Source: Bacteroidales bacterium UBA1176 (GTDB lineage: Bacteria; Bacteroidota; Bacteroidia; Bacteroidales; WCHB1-69). Taken from it: 37,684 nucleotides of DNA. The number at the start of each line of letters is the position of its first letter. Within the stretch, counting starts at the first letter, position 1. Positions 1-8,705 of this stretch are shown here, one piece after another. The position numbers were made by a program, and so were the translations under genes. A model generated the notes under the pieces. That model worked only from the letters and a program-made list of their open reading frames with translations. It was not told the DNA's origin and searched no databases. The stretch spans positions 30,359 through 68,042 of the forward strand of contig DBYW01000041.1 in the NCBI GenBank assembly GCA_002311645.1, given 5' to 3'.

Positions 1-20
1 TATATGATAGAACAGGGCTC

Positions 21-206
21 TATCCCCGTCAGGGGATCCATATCTGTAGAATACGAATGCCCCGTGTGGCCCAAAATCTCCATAGGAGATTCATATCCAA
101 TGGGTTGTCAAAACACACCATATCAGTCATGCAACCCCTCACGGGTTGCTGGCGCGGTGGGAACGTCTTTAGCTACAGATATGGAAACACTAACGGGCTT
201 TAGTGT
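21..206. repeat. Cluster of extragenic palindromes (REP-like)
   Basis: Four short perfect or near-perfect hairpins follow one another in non-coding DNA: ATCCCC/GGGGAT at 22-37, AATCTCC/GGAGATT at 75-91, GCAACCC/GGGTTGC at 131-149 and ACACTA/TAGTGT at 187-206. The 13-mer TCCATATCTGTAG at 37-49 recurs inverted at 173-185, so the block is itself a large inverted repeat. The first 275 bases hold no convincing gene. The block lies downstream of lptE and could end transcription. Extragenic palindromes of this look are common between Bacteroidales genes; whether this exact sequence recurs in the genome cannot be seen here. Confidence 0.55.
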
Positions 207-275
207 GTCGAGCCACAAGGCCCGTACACACCGTTCTGCGACACCATGGCGCTTGAGCATACTATAAACAAGCAA

Positions 276-812
276 CTACCAGTTGACAAACGCCTTGTTG
301 AAGATATCGTCCGTGAGGGCGTCGTTAATAGTGGAAACAAGGTTGGCCTCAACAGCGCTGAGGTTTTGCGTGCTGGAGTAGTCAGCATAGCGCGAAAATG
401 ACTGGTCGAAGTTCTGCGTGTCGTCGAAACTGTTGGTGAAACGCACCCGCACCGTGATGGTGAGACGGTTCATGGCGGCGGTCTCATTGCCCTGGATGGC
501 CACAGGCGAGACGTTGTAGCCCGTGATTTCGCCCTCTAACTCGTAGTCGCCGTTAGTGCTGACAATGGTCAGCGGGGTCTGCCCCTGGATTTTGTCCTTA
601 AGGGCGGTGGTGAAGGACTGGCTGAGCGTGGGGTTCACTAAGGAGGCATTGTTCTGGAAGGTCGTGATGGCGACGGTCTTGGCACGCGGATCCACCGTGC
701 CGCCGGTCAACGAAATGGACATGCGGCAACCTGCCAGCAACACCGCCAGCAACAGTAGTACCCCACTCCAACCCAGGAGTTTTTCCGTCATTTTTTTGCC
801 TTTACAATCCAT
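276..812 (-). CDS. lptE: LptE-family outer-membrane lipoprotein
   Basis: Likely the LptE partner of the LptD translocon, which inserts lipopolysaccharide into the outer membrane. The 178-residue product starts with a lipoprotein signal peptide (hydrophobic run then LAGC lipobox near residue 29), followed by the pattern of the Bacteroidota family: I-S-L-T-G-G near the mature N-terminus, a TFQNN segment and an E-L-E-G-E-I-T-G-Y segment about residue 110. Length fits the family. The ATG at 812 overlaps the end of the upstream sigma-54 activator gene by 11 bases; a second ATG at 791 (MTEKLLGW) gives a cleaner signal peptide and may be the true start. The pair is a typical Bacteroidales arrangement and is probably co-transcribed. 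Confidence 0.8.
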   Translation of the reverse strand: MDCKGKKMTEKLLGWSGVLLLLAVLLAGCRMSISLTGGTVDPRAKTVAITTFQNNASLVNPTLSQSFTTALKDKIQGQTPLTIVSTNGDYELEGEITGYNVSPVAIQGNETAAMNRLTITVRVRFTNSFDDTQNFDQSFSRYADYSSTQNLSAVEANLVSTINDALTDDIFNKAFVNW

Positions 813-2013
813 ATTCTTTGATTTTCCGATATAATGTCCGCTCCGAAATATGCAGTTCTTGCGCGGCCAACTTGCGGTTGTTGTGATTGCGTTCCAAGGC
901 TTTGATGATGGCGGTTTTTTCCATCTTGTCCATTGTCAGGTCCTCTTCCTCAACAACGATGGAATCGTCGTAGTGTGGTTCCACAGCCGGCATGTCGGTG
1001 GCGGCACGGGTAATCTCGATGTCGAGGTCGTTGTCGCGCAAAGGATACTCTTGCAGGCTTTTGTTGTTGGCCGCGACCCTATTGCCCGAGGCGAGGTGGT
1101 TGACCGTGGCCTTGAGTTCCGATATTTCCCGTTGCATCTCGGCAATGAACTTGAAGAGGATTTCCCGCTGGAATTGGTCGTTGTTCTCGCTTTCGGAGCG
1201 CACGAGGGCAGGCAAGTTGGAACCGATGGGGGCTGTGAGGTAAGGGGCAAGCATTTCGGTTGTCAGGGTACGGTTTGTCTCCAACAGGGATATCTGTTCG
1301 GTGACATGCTTCAGTTGCCGCACATTGCCCGGCCACGGGTAATCTTGCAGGATTTGGCGGGCTCCCTCGTCCAGCTGGATGGAGGGTACATGGTATTTTT
1401 CCGAGAAATCTGTGGTGAATTTGATGAACAGCGGGTAGATATCGCCCTTGCGTTCCCGGAGTGCGGGCACATGGATGGGCACCGAGTTTAGACGATAATA
1501 AAGGTCTTCCCGAAACTTGCCCTTGGCAATGCGGTCGGCAATGTTGACATTGGTGGCGGCCACCACACGGACGTTGGTCTTGAGCACCTTGGAGGAGCCG
1601 ACCCTGATGAACTCGCCGCTCTCAAGCACGCGCAGCAGCCGTATCTGGGTGCTCAGAGGCAGGTCGGCGACTTCATCGAGGAAAATGGTACCCCCGTCGG
1701 CAGCCTCGAAATAGCCCTTGCGCGTATCCACCGCGCCTGTAAATGCTCCCTTTTCGTGGCCAAACAACTCGGAATCGATGGTTCCTTCGGGGATAGCACC
1801 GCAGTTCACGGCAATGTAGACCCCGTTTTTGCGGTTGCTGTAGTCGTGGATGATGCGCGGGAAATTCTCCTTGCCCACACCGCTCTCCCCCGTGACAAGC
1901 ACAGAAAGGTCGGTCTTGGCCACCTGCACAGCCACGTCTATGGCGCGGTCCAATGCCGGGTCAAACCCTATAATTCCGTAGCGCTGTTTGATGGTGTTCA
2001 GATTAGAAATCAT
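802..2013 (-). CDS. Sigma-54-dependent transcriptional activator (AAA+ and Fis HTH)
   Basis: An enhancer-binding protein that uses ATP to open sigma-54 promoters. The AAA+ domain has Walker A GESGVGKE at about residues 42-49, the sigma-54-contact loop GAFTGA at 89-94 and Walker B TIFLDE at 109-114. The last ~45 residues form a Fis-type helix-turn-helix (motif ISERTLYRKIKEYGL). No receiver or other sensory domain precedes the ATPase, so it is not a classical two-component regulator. The frame is open to a TTG at 2034, but that TTG lies inside a TACCTTTG -7 box, so the ATG at 2013 (MISNLN, 403 residues) is chosen. It overlaps lptE and is divergent from the metallopeptidase gene at 2116. Confidence 0.88.
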   Translation of the reverse strand: MISNLNTIKQRYGIIGFDPALDRAIDVAVQVAKTDLSVLVTGESGVGKENFPRIIHDYSNRKNGVYIAVNCGAIPEGTIDSELFGHEKGAFTGAVDTRKGYFEAADGGTIFLDEVADLPLSTQIRLLRVLESGEFIRVGSSKVLKTNVRVVAATNVNIADRIAKGKFREDLYYRLNSVPIHVPALRERKGDIYPLFIKFTTDFSEKYHVPSIQLDEGARQILQDYPWPGNVRQLKHVTEQISLLETNRTLTTEMLAPYLTAPIGSNLPALVRSESENNDQFQREILFKFIAEMQREISELKATVNHLASGNRVAANNKSLQEYPLRDNDLDIEITRAATDMPAVEPHYDDSIVVEEEDLTMDKMEKTAIIKALERNHNNRKLAAQELHISERTLYRKIKEYGL

Positions 2014-2025
2014 CACATATTTTTT

Positions 2026-2066
2026 GGCCTGCAAAGGTACAAAATTTTATTGTATCTTTGCAGGCC
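2026..2066. promoter_or_regulatory. Palindromic divergent promoter region
   Basis: Two outward-facing Bacteroidota -7 boxes lie 13 bases apart: TACCTTTG on the minus strand (2039 to 2032, for the sigma-54 activator gene) and TATCTTTG on the plus strand (2053-2060, for the metallopeptidase gene). They sit inside a near-perfect 41-base inverted repeat whose arms are GGCCTGCAAAG (2026-2036) and CTTTGCAGGCC (2056-2066). Each -33 region must overlap the other promoter, so the two transcripts probably compete. Confidence 0.6.
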
Positions 2067-2115
2067 GCAAATCTGAGGTTTGCAGCCCACTTCTAATCAC
2101 TAAAAAAGCACAACT

Positions 2116-2802
2116 ATGTATTTTATTATCTTCATTGTCCTAATGATTCTGAGCTTCGTCGTCAGCAGGACCTTGAACGCCAGAATTGAGAAATACAGCA
2201 AGATCCGTCTCAGCAGCGGTCTCACGGGCAAGGAGATTGCCGAGAAGATGCTGCGTGACAACGGCATCTATGACGTGCAGGTCACCTGTGTGGCCGGCAC
2301 GCTCACCGACCACTACAATCCGCAGACCAAGACGGTCAACCTCAGCCAGGGGGTGTATGGCCAGAACAGCATCGCCGCCGCTGCCGTGGCCGCCCACGAG
2401 TGCGGGCACGCCGTGCAGCACGCCACCGCCTACAAATGGCTGATGATGCGCTCCCGTATGGTGCCGATGGTGCAGTTCGGATCCCAGTGGGCGCAATGGA
2501 TCCTCCTCGCAGGCATCCTCCTGTTGAGTTTCTCAAACCTTCTCGGACGCTGGGTGCTCCTCGTCGGCATCGTCCTCTTTGCCCTCACCACCCTCTTCTC
2601 CCTCATCACTCTGCCCGTGGAATACAACGCCTCCGAACGCGCTGTAGCCTGGCTTGACGAGACCGGCATCACCTCCGGTGAGGAGACCACCATGGCCAAG
2701 GACGCCCTCAAGTGGGCCGCCCGCACCTACCTCATCGCCGCCCTCTCCTCCCTCGCCACCCTGTTGTATTACATCATGATATTCATGGGAAGACGAGATT
2801 GA
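2116..2802 (+). CDS. Membrane zinc metallopeptidase, YugP/Zn_protease_2 family
   Basis: A 228-residue integral-membrane protein with the zinc-peptidase motif HECGH at residues 94-98, inside the family-typical context AAAVAAHECGHAVQH. A first membrane segment occupies residues 1-18 and two more lie after the active site (about 125-165), with another at the C-terminus (about 208-222). This matches the PF04298 family, whose substrates are largely unknown. An A-S-E-R-A segment near residue 190 may supply the third zinc ligand. It is the first gene of a plus-strand run and is driven by the TATCTTTG box at 2053-2060. Confidence 0.87.
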   Translation: MYFIIFIVLMILSFVVSRTLNARIEKYSKIRLSSGLTGKEIAEKMLRDNGIYDVQVTCVAGTLTDHYNPQTKTVNLSQGVYGQNSIAAAAVAAHECGHAVQHATAYKWLMMRSRMVPMVQFGSQWAQWILLAGILLLSFSNLLGRWVLLVGIVLFALTTLFSLITLPVEYNASERAVAWLDETGITSGEETTMAKDALKWAARTYLIAALSSLATLLYYIMIFMGRRD

Positions 2803-2854
2803 TGGCATTATAAAACAGCATTTTATCACTTCCATGCAATAAAATACATTTATT

Positions 2855-3964
2855 ATGAGAAATTTTGGTTGCACCATACTGCTATTATGCGCAATGTGCC
2901 TTTGCGTGAATGCACAAAAGAATGTATATAAGCTGCCCTTAGACAGCAACTCGCCCGCCAAGGGACAAACCTGCTGCTACATGCTGCCCACCACTGGCTT
3001 CCAAGTCACCCTCTCCGTGACCAAGGTTCGCGAGATCAAGGGTTACTACGCCGACCAGGCCGAACAACTCCTCGGCCTTACAAACGTCATTGAAGAGAAC
3101 CGCACCCATTACAAGGTCGGCGAAATCGCCCTCAAGCCCGTACAACTCCCCGATGTCAACGAGGCCTATCTGGTAGAGCTATCCAAAAAACAAATCAAGA
3201 ACAACTTTGTGGACAAGGCATCCAAAAGCAAAGCCCTCACACCCCATTTAGACAAAGAGACGCGCTGGTACACGACTTCCTCCACCCCTATCCCCGATTT
3301 CTTCAAGAACTATTCCGAGCTTTCCTACTCCGAGCAGGAGGACTCTTATATGGAGACCAAGATCATCGACGGCGTGGTGACGCAAGTGCCCGCCAACAAG
3401 ACCCGCAAGGTTTCCAAATCCAATATTCAGAAAGCCCAGGAGGCTGCCGATGCCATCAGCAAGAGCCGCAAGGACCAATACAGCCTCGTGTCCGGCGAAC
3501 AGGAGACCCCTTATTCCGAGGAGGCCATCTCCCGCATGCTCGAAGAGCTCAAACAATGGGAAGAGAACTACCTCTCCCTGTTTACGGGCCTCACCCTCGA
3601 AGACGAAATCATCTACACTTTCTACGTCATCCCCGACAAATCCATGTCGTGTCCGCTCTTCGCCTTCGACCCCACCAAAGGAGTCTCTTTCGACAACCTT
3701 ACGGGCAACAACGTCTACAGACTGGATCTCAGCCCGATGTTTTCCACGGATGCTGTCAGCCAAAAACTTAACGAGCTGCAAGAGAGCAAAAAAGCCAATG
3801 GCTACCGCTTCCGCAGCGCCGTGCCCATGCACGTGAAAATGAGTCTCCAAGGCAAGGAGGTCTTCGACTTCGGCAATTTCAACATGAGCCAATATGGGCG
3901 CATTCAAACCCTGCCGGCCAACTCAAACACTGCGGATCTGCAACGTTACGGTTTCGTTTTCTAA
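2855..3964 (+). CDS. DUF4831 family secreted protein
   Basis: A 369-residue protein with a Sec signal peptide (residues 1-20, cleaved near VNAQ). The N-terminal pattern K-V-Y-K-L-P then LPTTGFQVTLSVTK, K-G-Y-Y-A-D-Q-A-E-Q-L-L-G and an I-A-L-K-P-V-Q-L-P-D segment match my recollection of the Bacteroidota DUF4831 family. The function is unknown. It is followed 3 bases later by a small lipoprotein gene, suggesting co-transcription. No catalytic motif is visible; a periplasmic or surface role is inferred only from the signal peptide. Confidence 0.75.
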   Translation: MRNFGCTILLLCAMCLCVNAQKNVYKLPLDSNSPAKGQTCCYMLPTTGFQVTLSVTKVREIKGYYADQAEQLLGLTNVIEENRTHYKVGEIALKPVQLPDVNEAYLVELSKKQIKNNFVDKASKSKALTPHLDKETRWYTTSSTPIPDFFKNYSELSYSEQEDSYMETKIIDGVVTQVPANKTRKVSKSNIQKAQEAADAISKSRKDQYSLVSGEQETPYSEEAISRMLEELKQWEENYLSLFTGLTLEDEIIYTFYVIPDKSMSCPLFAFDPTKGVSFDNLTGNNVYRLDLSPMFSTDAVSQKLNELQESKKANGYRFRSAVPMHVKMSLQGKEVFDFGNFNMSQYGRIQTLPANSNTADLQRYGFVF

Positions 3965-3967
3965 GAT

Positions 3968-4483
3968 ATGAGCCACAAAATTCGTTTATCCGCCACTATT
4001 GCAGGCCTGCTACTCGGCGCACTTGTCTTTTGCAACGCCTGCAAAGACACAGAAGTCTACAAGCTTCAACGGAAGATGAAGCCGTTGGCCAAAGCATACC
4101 TCCAAGAGGAAAACATTAAAGACTACAAAGAATTGACCATCGAATGCGTGGACACGATCACCGAGGTCGGCTATGCGCAACTGACCCTCGAGATGCTCCA
4201 AGGCATGGCGGCAGAAGCAGAGGAGCAATACGCCAATCAGGAGGGTGACCATAGCACCGAGGTGCAATATCTCCTTCTGAAGGACATCTATCACGCCCAG
4301 GAAGACGTTGAATCCCTATTGGACGGGGGGGCGCTCAGTAACAAAAAAATCCTGCTCTACATGGTCACCAGCTCCTACACGACCGGCGACAAGCAGAAAC
4401 ATGAGTTCATCTTCCTGGTCAACCCCGACAAGAAAAGCCTGTATACATTAGATCCTTTCGGGGACAACCTCCTGTTCCAATAA
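3968..4483 (+). CDS. Hypothetical small lipoprotein
   Basis: A 171-residue product not assigned to a family. It has a lipoprotein signal peptide with the cysteine of CNAC near residue 25, followed by a helical, charged region (residues 30-110) and a C-terminal part rich in hydrophobic and aromatic residues (KILLYMVTSSYT, then HEFIFLVNPDKKSLYTLDPF). The tail resembles a small alpha+beta domain. It begins 3 bases after the DUF4831 gene and ends 13 bases before the radical SAM gene, so it is probably the middle of an operon. Confidence 0.7.
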   Translation: MSHKIRLSATIAGLLLGALVFCNACKDTEVYKLQRKMKPLAKAYLQEENIKDYKELTIECVDTITEVGYAQLTLEMLQGMAAEAEEQYANQEGDHSTEVQYLLLKDIYHAQEDVESLLDGGALSNKKILLYMVTSSYTTGDKQKHEFIFLVNPDKKSLYTLDPFGDNLLFQ

Positions 4484-4496
4484 AACGCATAGTCAG

Positions 4497-5453
4497 ATGT
4501 CCGATTCCGACCTTTTCCCATGGGGCGACGGGCGTCGCTATCATTCCTACAACGCATTCATGAAGGCCCGCTATGGCGGGCGCGTGCAGAAGCTCCCTGT
4601 CAATGCTGGGTTCACCTGCCCCAACCGCGACGGCACACGCGGTGTGGGAGGCTGTTCGTACTGCCTGAACAAAGCGTTTAACCCGTCGTATTGCACACCC
4701 ACCAAAAGCATCTCCGAACAGCTTCGGGAAGGCATGTCATTCCATCTCCACCACAACCGCAACATCAAGGGTTACATCGCCTACTTCCAGGCATTCTCCA
4801 ACACGTATGCACCCGTGGAGCATCTCCGCGCGCTGCACGAGGAGGCTTTGAACGTTCCTAACATCGTGGGCATAACCATTGCCACACGCCCTGACTGTCT
4901 CGGAGACGATGTGCTCGACTACTTGGAGGAACTTTCTGGAAAGACACGACTGTGCGTGGAGGTCGGGGTGGAGAGTTGCCGAGACGAGACACTGCGCCGC
5001 ATCCATCGCGGCCACGACTTCGCCTGCTCGCAACATGCTCTATGGCAACTGCACGCCCGCAACATCGAGTGCGGAGCACACCTCATCTTCGGCTTGCCCG
5101 GAGAATCACCGGACCAATGGTTAGAAGATGTCCGTAAGGTCAACGCCCTGCCCATGCAGCACATCAAGTTCCACCAGTTACAGATTATCAAAGGCACGGC
5201 GATGGAGCAAGAATACCTGTCGCATCCTGAGGACTTCCACCACTTCACGTTCGAAGGGTACGTGACGTTCTTAGCCGAACACTTGTCGCATCTCAATCCC
5301 GCCTTCGCCGTGGAACGGCTCGCCAGCGCAGTTCCCCCACGATACACCGCCACGCCCGGCTGGCACGGCATAAAATACGACGCCGTCGTGAGAGCCGTGG
5401 AAAAGCACCTGGCCGAAAGCGACAGTCATCAAGGAAAACTCTTTTCTATATGA
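4497..5453 (+). CDS. TIGR01212 family radical SAM protein (YhcC-like)
   Basis: A 318-residue radical S-adenosylmethionine enzyme of the YhcC/TIGR01212 group. The family signature is present: CPNRDGTRGVGGCSYC near residues 41-56 supplies the cluster cysteines in the unusual long C-x(10)-C-x2-C spacing of this group, preceded by LPVNAGFTC. Further family segments are IATRPDCL, EVGVES, RGHD, GLPGE and KFHQLQIIKGT. The exact reaction of most members is unsettled, though some relatives act in tRNA modification. Its stop overlaps the start of the next gene (ATGA at 5450-5453), indicating translational coupling. Confidence 0.9.
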   Translation: MSDSDLFPWGDGRRYHSYNAFMKARYGGRVQKLPVNAGFTCPNRDGTRGVGGCSYCLNKAFNPSYCTPTKSISEQLREGMSFHLHHNRNIKGYIAYFQAFSNTYAPVEHLRALHEEALNVPNIVGITIATRPDCLGDDVLDYLEELSGKTRLCVEVGVESCRDETLRRIHRGHDFACSQHALWQLHARNIECGAHLIFGLPGESPDQWLEDVRKVNALPMQHIKFHQLQIIKGTAMEQEYLSHPEDFHHFTFEGYVTFLAEHLSHLNPAFAVERLASAVPPRYTATPGWHGIKYDAVVRAVEKHLAESDSHQGKLFSI

Positions 5454-6331
5454 AAAAAAGAATACTATTTATTGTCAACCCCATTGCAGGACATCACCGC
5501 AAAGGATTCTTCACCCGCTCGGTAAAGACTTTTTTGGATATCAAGCAATACGACTACACCATTCTGCACACCAAATACGCAGGACACGGACAGTTGTTGG
5601 CTGAACAAGGTGTGCGAGAGGGGTATGACATCGTGGCTGCGGTTGGCGGGGACGGCACCATCAACGAGGTTGCCAAAGCGCTGATTGGCACAGAAACGGC
5701 GTTGGCCATCATCGCCTACGGATCCGGCAACGGGCTGGCGCGCAGCCTGCATCTCCCCTTACTGCACATCAACGCCATCAAGCTGCTCAATACGGGGAAA
5801 ATCCACACCATCGACACAGCCTCGGTCAACGGCACCCCTTTTGTCAGCATTGCCGGCATCGGCCTGGACGCACAGACAGCCTACGACTTCTCCAACGACC
5901 CCCGTCGCGGGTTTCTGCCATACGCCAAGTATGCGCTTGAAAACTACATGCATTTTACCCCGCAAACCTACACCCTCACCTTCGATGAGCACAGCACCCT
6001 TGAATGCAGTCCGCTGCTCATCTCGTTTGCCAACGCCAATCAGTTCGGCTACAACGCCGTCATCGCCCCTAATTCAGACCTGTCTGACGGTCTGCTGAAT
6101 GTCTGCATCCTCAACCGTCCCCCCCTGCACCGTGCCGCCCTCGTGGCATCACAACTTCTGCTCGAACGCCTTGACCATTCACGCTACTTCACCGAAATCA
6201 AGGCCGAGCACATTACCGTACATCGCCCCGAACCCGCCGTCGTCAACATCGACGGGGAGCCGGTGATGTTCACCCAAGACCTTGACATCAAGATTATTCC
6301 CTCGTCCTTGAGAGTGGTGTTGAAGAAGTGA
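5450..6331 (+). CDS. Diacylglycerol kinase-family lipid kinase (YegS/DgkB type)
   Basis: A 293-residue soluble lipid kinase. The nucleotide-binding motif GGDGT lies at residues 66-70, followed by the family segment GSGNGLARSL near 91-100 and a C-terminal beta domain that includes V-N-I-D-G-E-P. These are the hallmarks of the DAGK catalytic domain (PF00781), which phosphorylates diacylglycerol or related lipids at the inner membrane. The substrate cannot be told from sequence. The start codon overlaps the upstream stop (ATGA). The 3' end overlaps the convergent mannosidase gene by 38 bases. Confidence 0.88.
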   Translation: MKKRILFIVNPIAGHHRKGFFTRSVKTFLDIKQYDYTILHTKYAGHGQLLAEQGVREGYDIVAAVGGDGTINEVAKALIGTETALAIIAYGSGNGLARSLHLPLLHINAIKLLNTGKIHTIDTASVNGTPFVSIAGIGLDAQTAYDFSNDPRRGFLPYAKYALENYMHFTPQTYTLTFDEHSTLECSPLLISFANANQFGYNAVIAPNSDLSDGLLNVCILNRPPLHRAALVASQLLLERLDHSRYFTEIKAEHITVHRPEPAVVNIDGEPVMFTQDLDIKIIPSSLRVVLKK

Positions 6332-8699
6332 GCACCCATTCGTGACGGGGCATCACAAAAAAGGAGGTTTTGGTGGCTTTCACAGCCCCATTCCGTATCA
6401 GATCGGCTTCTATCAGGTCGTAATAGCGGCCACGGTGAAGGGTCGCCACCTTCACGGCCCCGTCGGAGGGCACTGTCACAGTCTTGCTCCCCGTCTCCAT
6501 CAATTCGGGAGGATGAACTGCTGACAAGAGCCGCCAGTCCACCCGACAGGTCACCTCTGCAAGGGAGTCGTTGACCACAAAAAGTTCCATCGTGGTGTCG
6601 TTGACATGCCGCACGGCGATGGCTACGTTGGCGTAGGCGTCCTTGAGGCGGTGGTGCAGTAGTTTCCATCGGCCCGTGCAGTCGATGCTGCTCCAGGAGG
6701 CCACGGGCCAGCAGTCGTTGAGCTGCCAATAGAGCGTGCCCCGGCAACGCTCGCGGTCGATGCGGTGCGCGTCGATGGCCTGCACGATGCCCTCGGCCTG
6801 CACCCACTGGCTGACAAGAGCGAACTCGGCCAGATCGTCGGTCTTCGTATAGCCCATCTCCTGCATCGCCTTGCGGATGATCTCCACCCCGCGGCCATGC
6901 TTCTGGTGGTTTTTCATCGAAGGAGAGGAAAGATTCCGTTCGCCCGCATCCACATATTGCTCCCAAAGCGCATATTCGGGATAGGATTGGAAGCCGTATT
7001 CGGTCATAAAACGGCCGGTCTTTTCGGGCCACACCGTAAAGGGCAGCTCTCCCCACCAAACACCCCAATAGTGGGAGCATCCATGGGTACAGCACTCCTC
7101 GTGCCCCCAACCGTAGGTGGGAGATGAGGAAATATAGGGAGTCGTAAAACTCAAAGCATCTATCGTTTCAGGCAATATCTTTTCAAAAAGCTGATGAAAA
7201 TCGGCATACAACTGCGCATTCACCTCATCGGACCATTGCAGGGCGGTTTGCCAGCCCCAGTCTTCAAGGCCGTTGTGTACCTCGTTGTTGCCGCACCAGA
7301 TGGCGATGCAGGGATGGTTGCGCAGGCGCGTAACCTGCTCCAAGGCCTCCTGTCTTGCATTTTTCAGGAAGGCGTCGTCACCGGGATAGGGGTTGCAGGC
7401 ATACATGAAGTCCTGCCACACCAGCAGCCCGAACTGGTCGCAATAGTTGTAGAAGGCATCGTCCTCGTAGATGCCGCCGCCCCACACGCGCACCATATTC
7501 ATATTTACTGCCTGGCAGTCGTGCAGCAGCTGATAATAGCGGTCGTTACCCTCTGGTCGGCCCATCGTACCGGGATAGGAGGAGGCCGGAATCCAGTTGG
7601 CACCCCGCATAAAGCAGGGTTTCCCGTTGACCTCAAAGGCGAACGACTCGCCAATGGCATCCTTCACGCGCTGGAGTTTCACCGTGCGCAGGCCATGCGC
7701 CACGGGCGCGTGCTCGCTTTTGCGTGCACGATTCTCCAAGCGTACTGTATAATAGTAAAGATGGGGCTCGCCCATCCCGTTGGGCCACCATAACTTTGGA
7801 TGCGGAATCTCGACAAGCTGCGAGAGTTTGTTCTCGCCCGGCTGGATGCGCACCTTCTGCCGAAACGTCAAATTGATCCCGTCCGCATCGTTGACTTCCA
7901 CCAAAAGTGTGGCCTTTGTTTCCTTATCAGACAGCACGGTGACCTCCACAGTGGTTTCCCATGTGCCGGCACTATCCGTCGTGGGTTTCGTGTCGCGCAC
8001 ATAGACGTCCTCCACGCGATATTCGCTATAGCTGCGGATATAGACATTCTTCCAGATGCCGCAGGTAATCAGCTTCGGGCCCCAGTCCCAGCCCGACTCG
8101 TACTGGGCCTTGCGGGAGAAGACGCGGCTGTCAGGCAGCCGGTACGGGAGGGCCTCCGCCGCCGCACGCTCGATGGGCGCAGAGGGCAGGAAGCGCACGA
8201 TCAGCTCATTGTCCTTGTCGCGCAAGCCGTCGGGAAGGTCGAATGTCCAGCGGCGGAACATATTGTTCGGACGCTCGGTGCCGTCGGTAGCAGTCAGTCG
8301 CTGGCCGTTGAGGAAAACCTGTGCGTAAGTGTCAAGTCCTTCGAGCACCAACTGCCGATGGTCGAAGTCGCGGCTGCCAGCACAGTCCTTGTCAAAGAGC
8401 AGCCGGTAGCTCCAGACGCTGTCGGCCACCCACTGCACGGAATCCTCGTTGGTGCCATAGTAAGGGTCGGGAATCAAGTGATTGTGCAACAAATCGTCGT
8501 GGATGTTGCCGGGCACGGTTGCAGGATACCACTCTCCTTGGTACTCAAACTCCCAGTCGTTGCTGATGCAGCCGAACTTGGAGTTCAGGTAACGCACCTC
8601 TTCAGAAGGCGTCAACACTTCCACACGTTTACAAGCTGAGAACAACAACGGCAAAAAGAGGAGCGGAAGCACCCATGGCGTGAAACGACGATTGATCAT
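6294..8699 (-). CDS. Glycoside hydrolase family 2 lipoprotein, beta-mannosidase-like
   Basis: An 801-residue exo-glycosidase. A lipoprotein signal with Cys23 (LLFSAC) places it in the cell envelope. The order is GH2 sugar-binding fold (about 45-225, including VPGNIHDDL and the WDWGP motif at 204-208), immunoglobulin-like domain (about 225-340), TIM barrel (about 345-650) and C-terminal beta domain. The acid/base Glu473 lies in WCGNNEV and the likely nucleophile Glu567 in MTEYGFQS. NIHDDL, WDWGP and the wide barrel favour beta-mannosidase over beta-galactosidase. No SusCD genes are adjacent, so it is not in an obvious polysaccharide utilisation locus here. Confidence 0.88.
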   Translation of the reverse strand: MINRRFTPWVLPLLFLPLLFSACKRVEVLTPSEEVRYLNSKFGCISNDWEFEYQGEWYPATVPGNIHDDLLHNHLIPDPYYGTNEDSVQWVADSVWSYRLLFDKDCAGSRDFDHRQLVLEGLDTYAQVFLNGQRLTATDGTERPNNMFRRWTFDLPDGLRDKDNELIVRFLPSAPIERAAAEALPYRLPDSRVFSRKAQYESGWDWGPKLITCGIWKNVYIRSYSEYRVEDVYVRDTKPTTDSAGTWETTVEVTVLSDKETKATLLVEVNDADGINLTFRQKVRIQPGENKLSQLVEIPHPKLWWPNGMGEPHLYYYTVRLENRARKSEHAPVAHGLRTVKLQRVKDAIGESFAFEVNGKPCFMRGANWIPASSYPGTMGRPEGNDRYYQLLHDCQAVNMNMVRVWGGGIYEDDAFYNYCDQFGLLVWQDFMYACNPYPGDDAFLKNARQEALEQVTRLRNHPCIAIWCGNNEVHNGLEDWGWQTALQWSDEVNAQLYADFHQLFEKILPETIDALSFTTPYISSSPTYGWGHEECCTHGCSHYWGVWWGELPFTVWPEKTGRFMTEYGFQSYPEYALWEQYVDAGERNLSSPSMKNHQKHGRGVEIIRKAMQEMGYTKTDDLAEFALVSQWVQAEGIVQAIDAHRIDRERCRGTLYWQLNDCWPVASWSSIDCTGRWKLLHHRLKDAYANVAIAVRHVNDTTMELFVVNDSLAEVTCRVDWRLLSAVHPPELMETGSKTVTVPSDGAVKVATLHRGRYYDLIEADLIRNGAVKATKTSFFVMPRHEWVLTSSTPLSRTRE

Positions 8700-8705
8700 G
8701 GTAGA

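Noticed and set aside
2014..2034. TTG starts upstream of the sigma-54 activator, DUF3298 and maf genes
   Set aside because: Each TTG is part of a TAnnTTTG -7 promoter box, so internal ATG codons at 2013, 9569 and 32790 are used instead.
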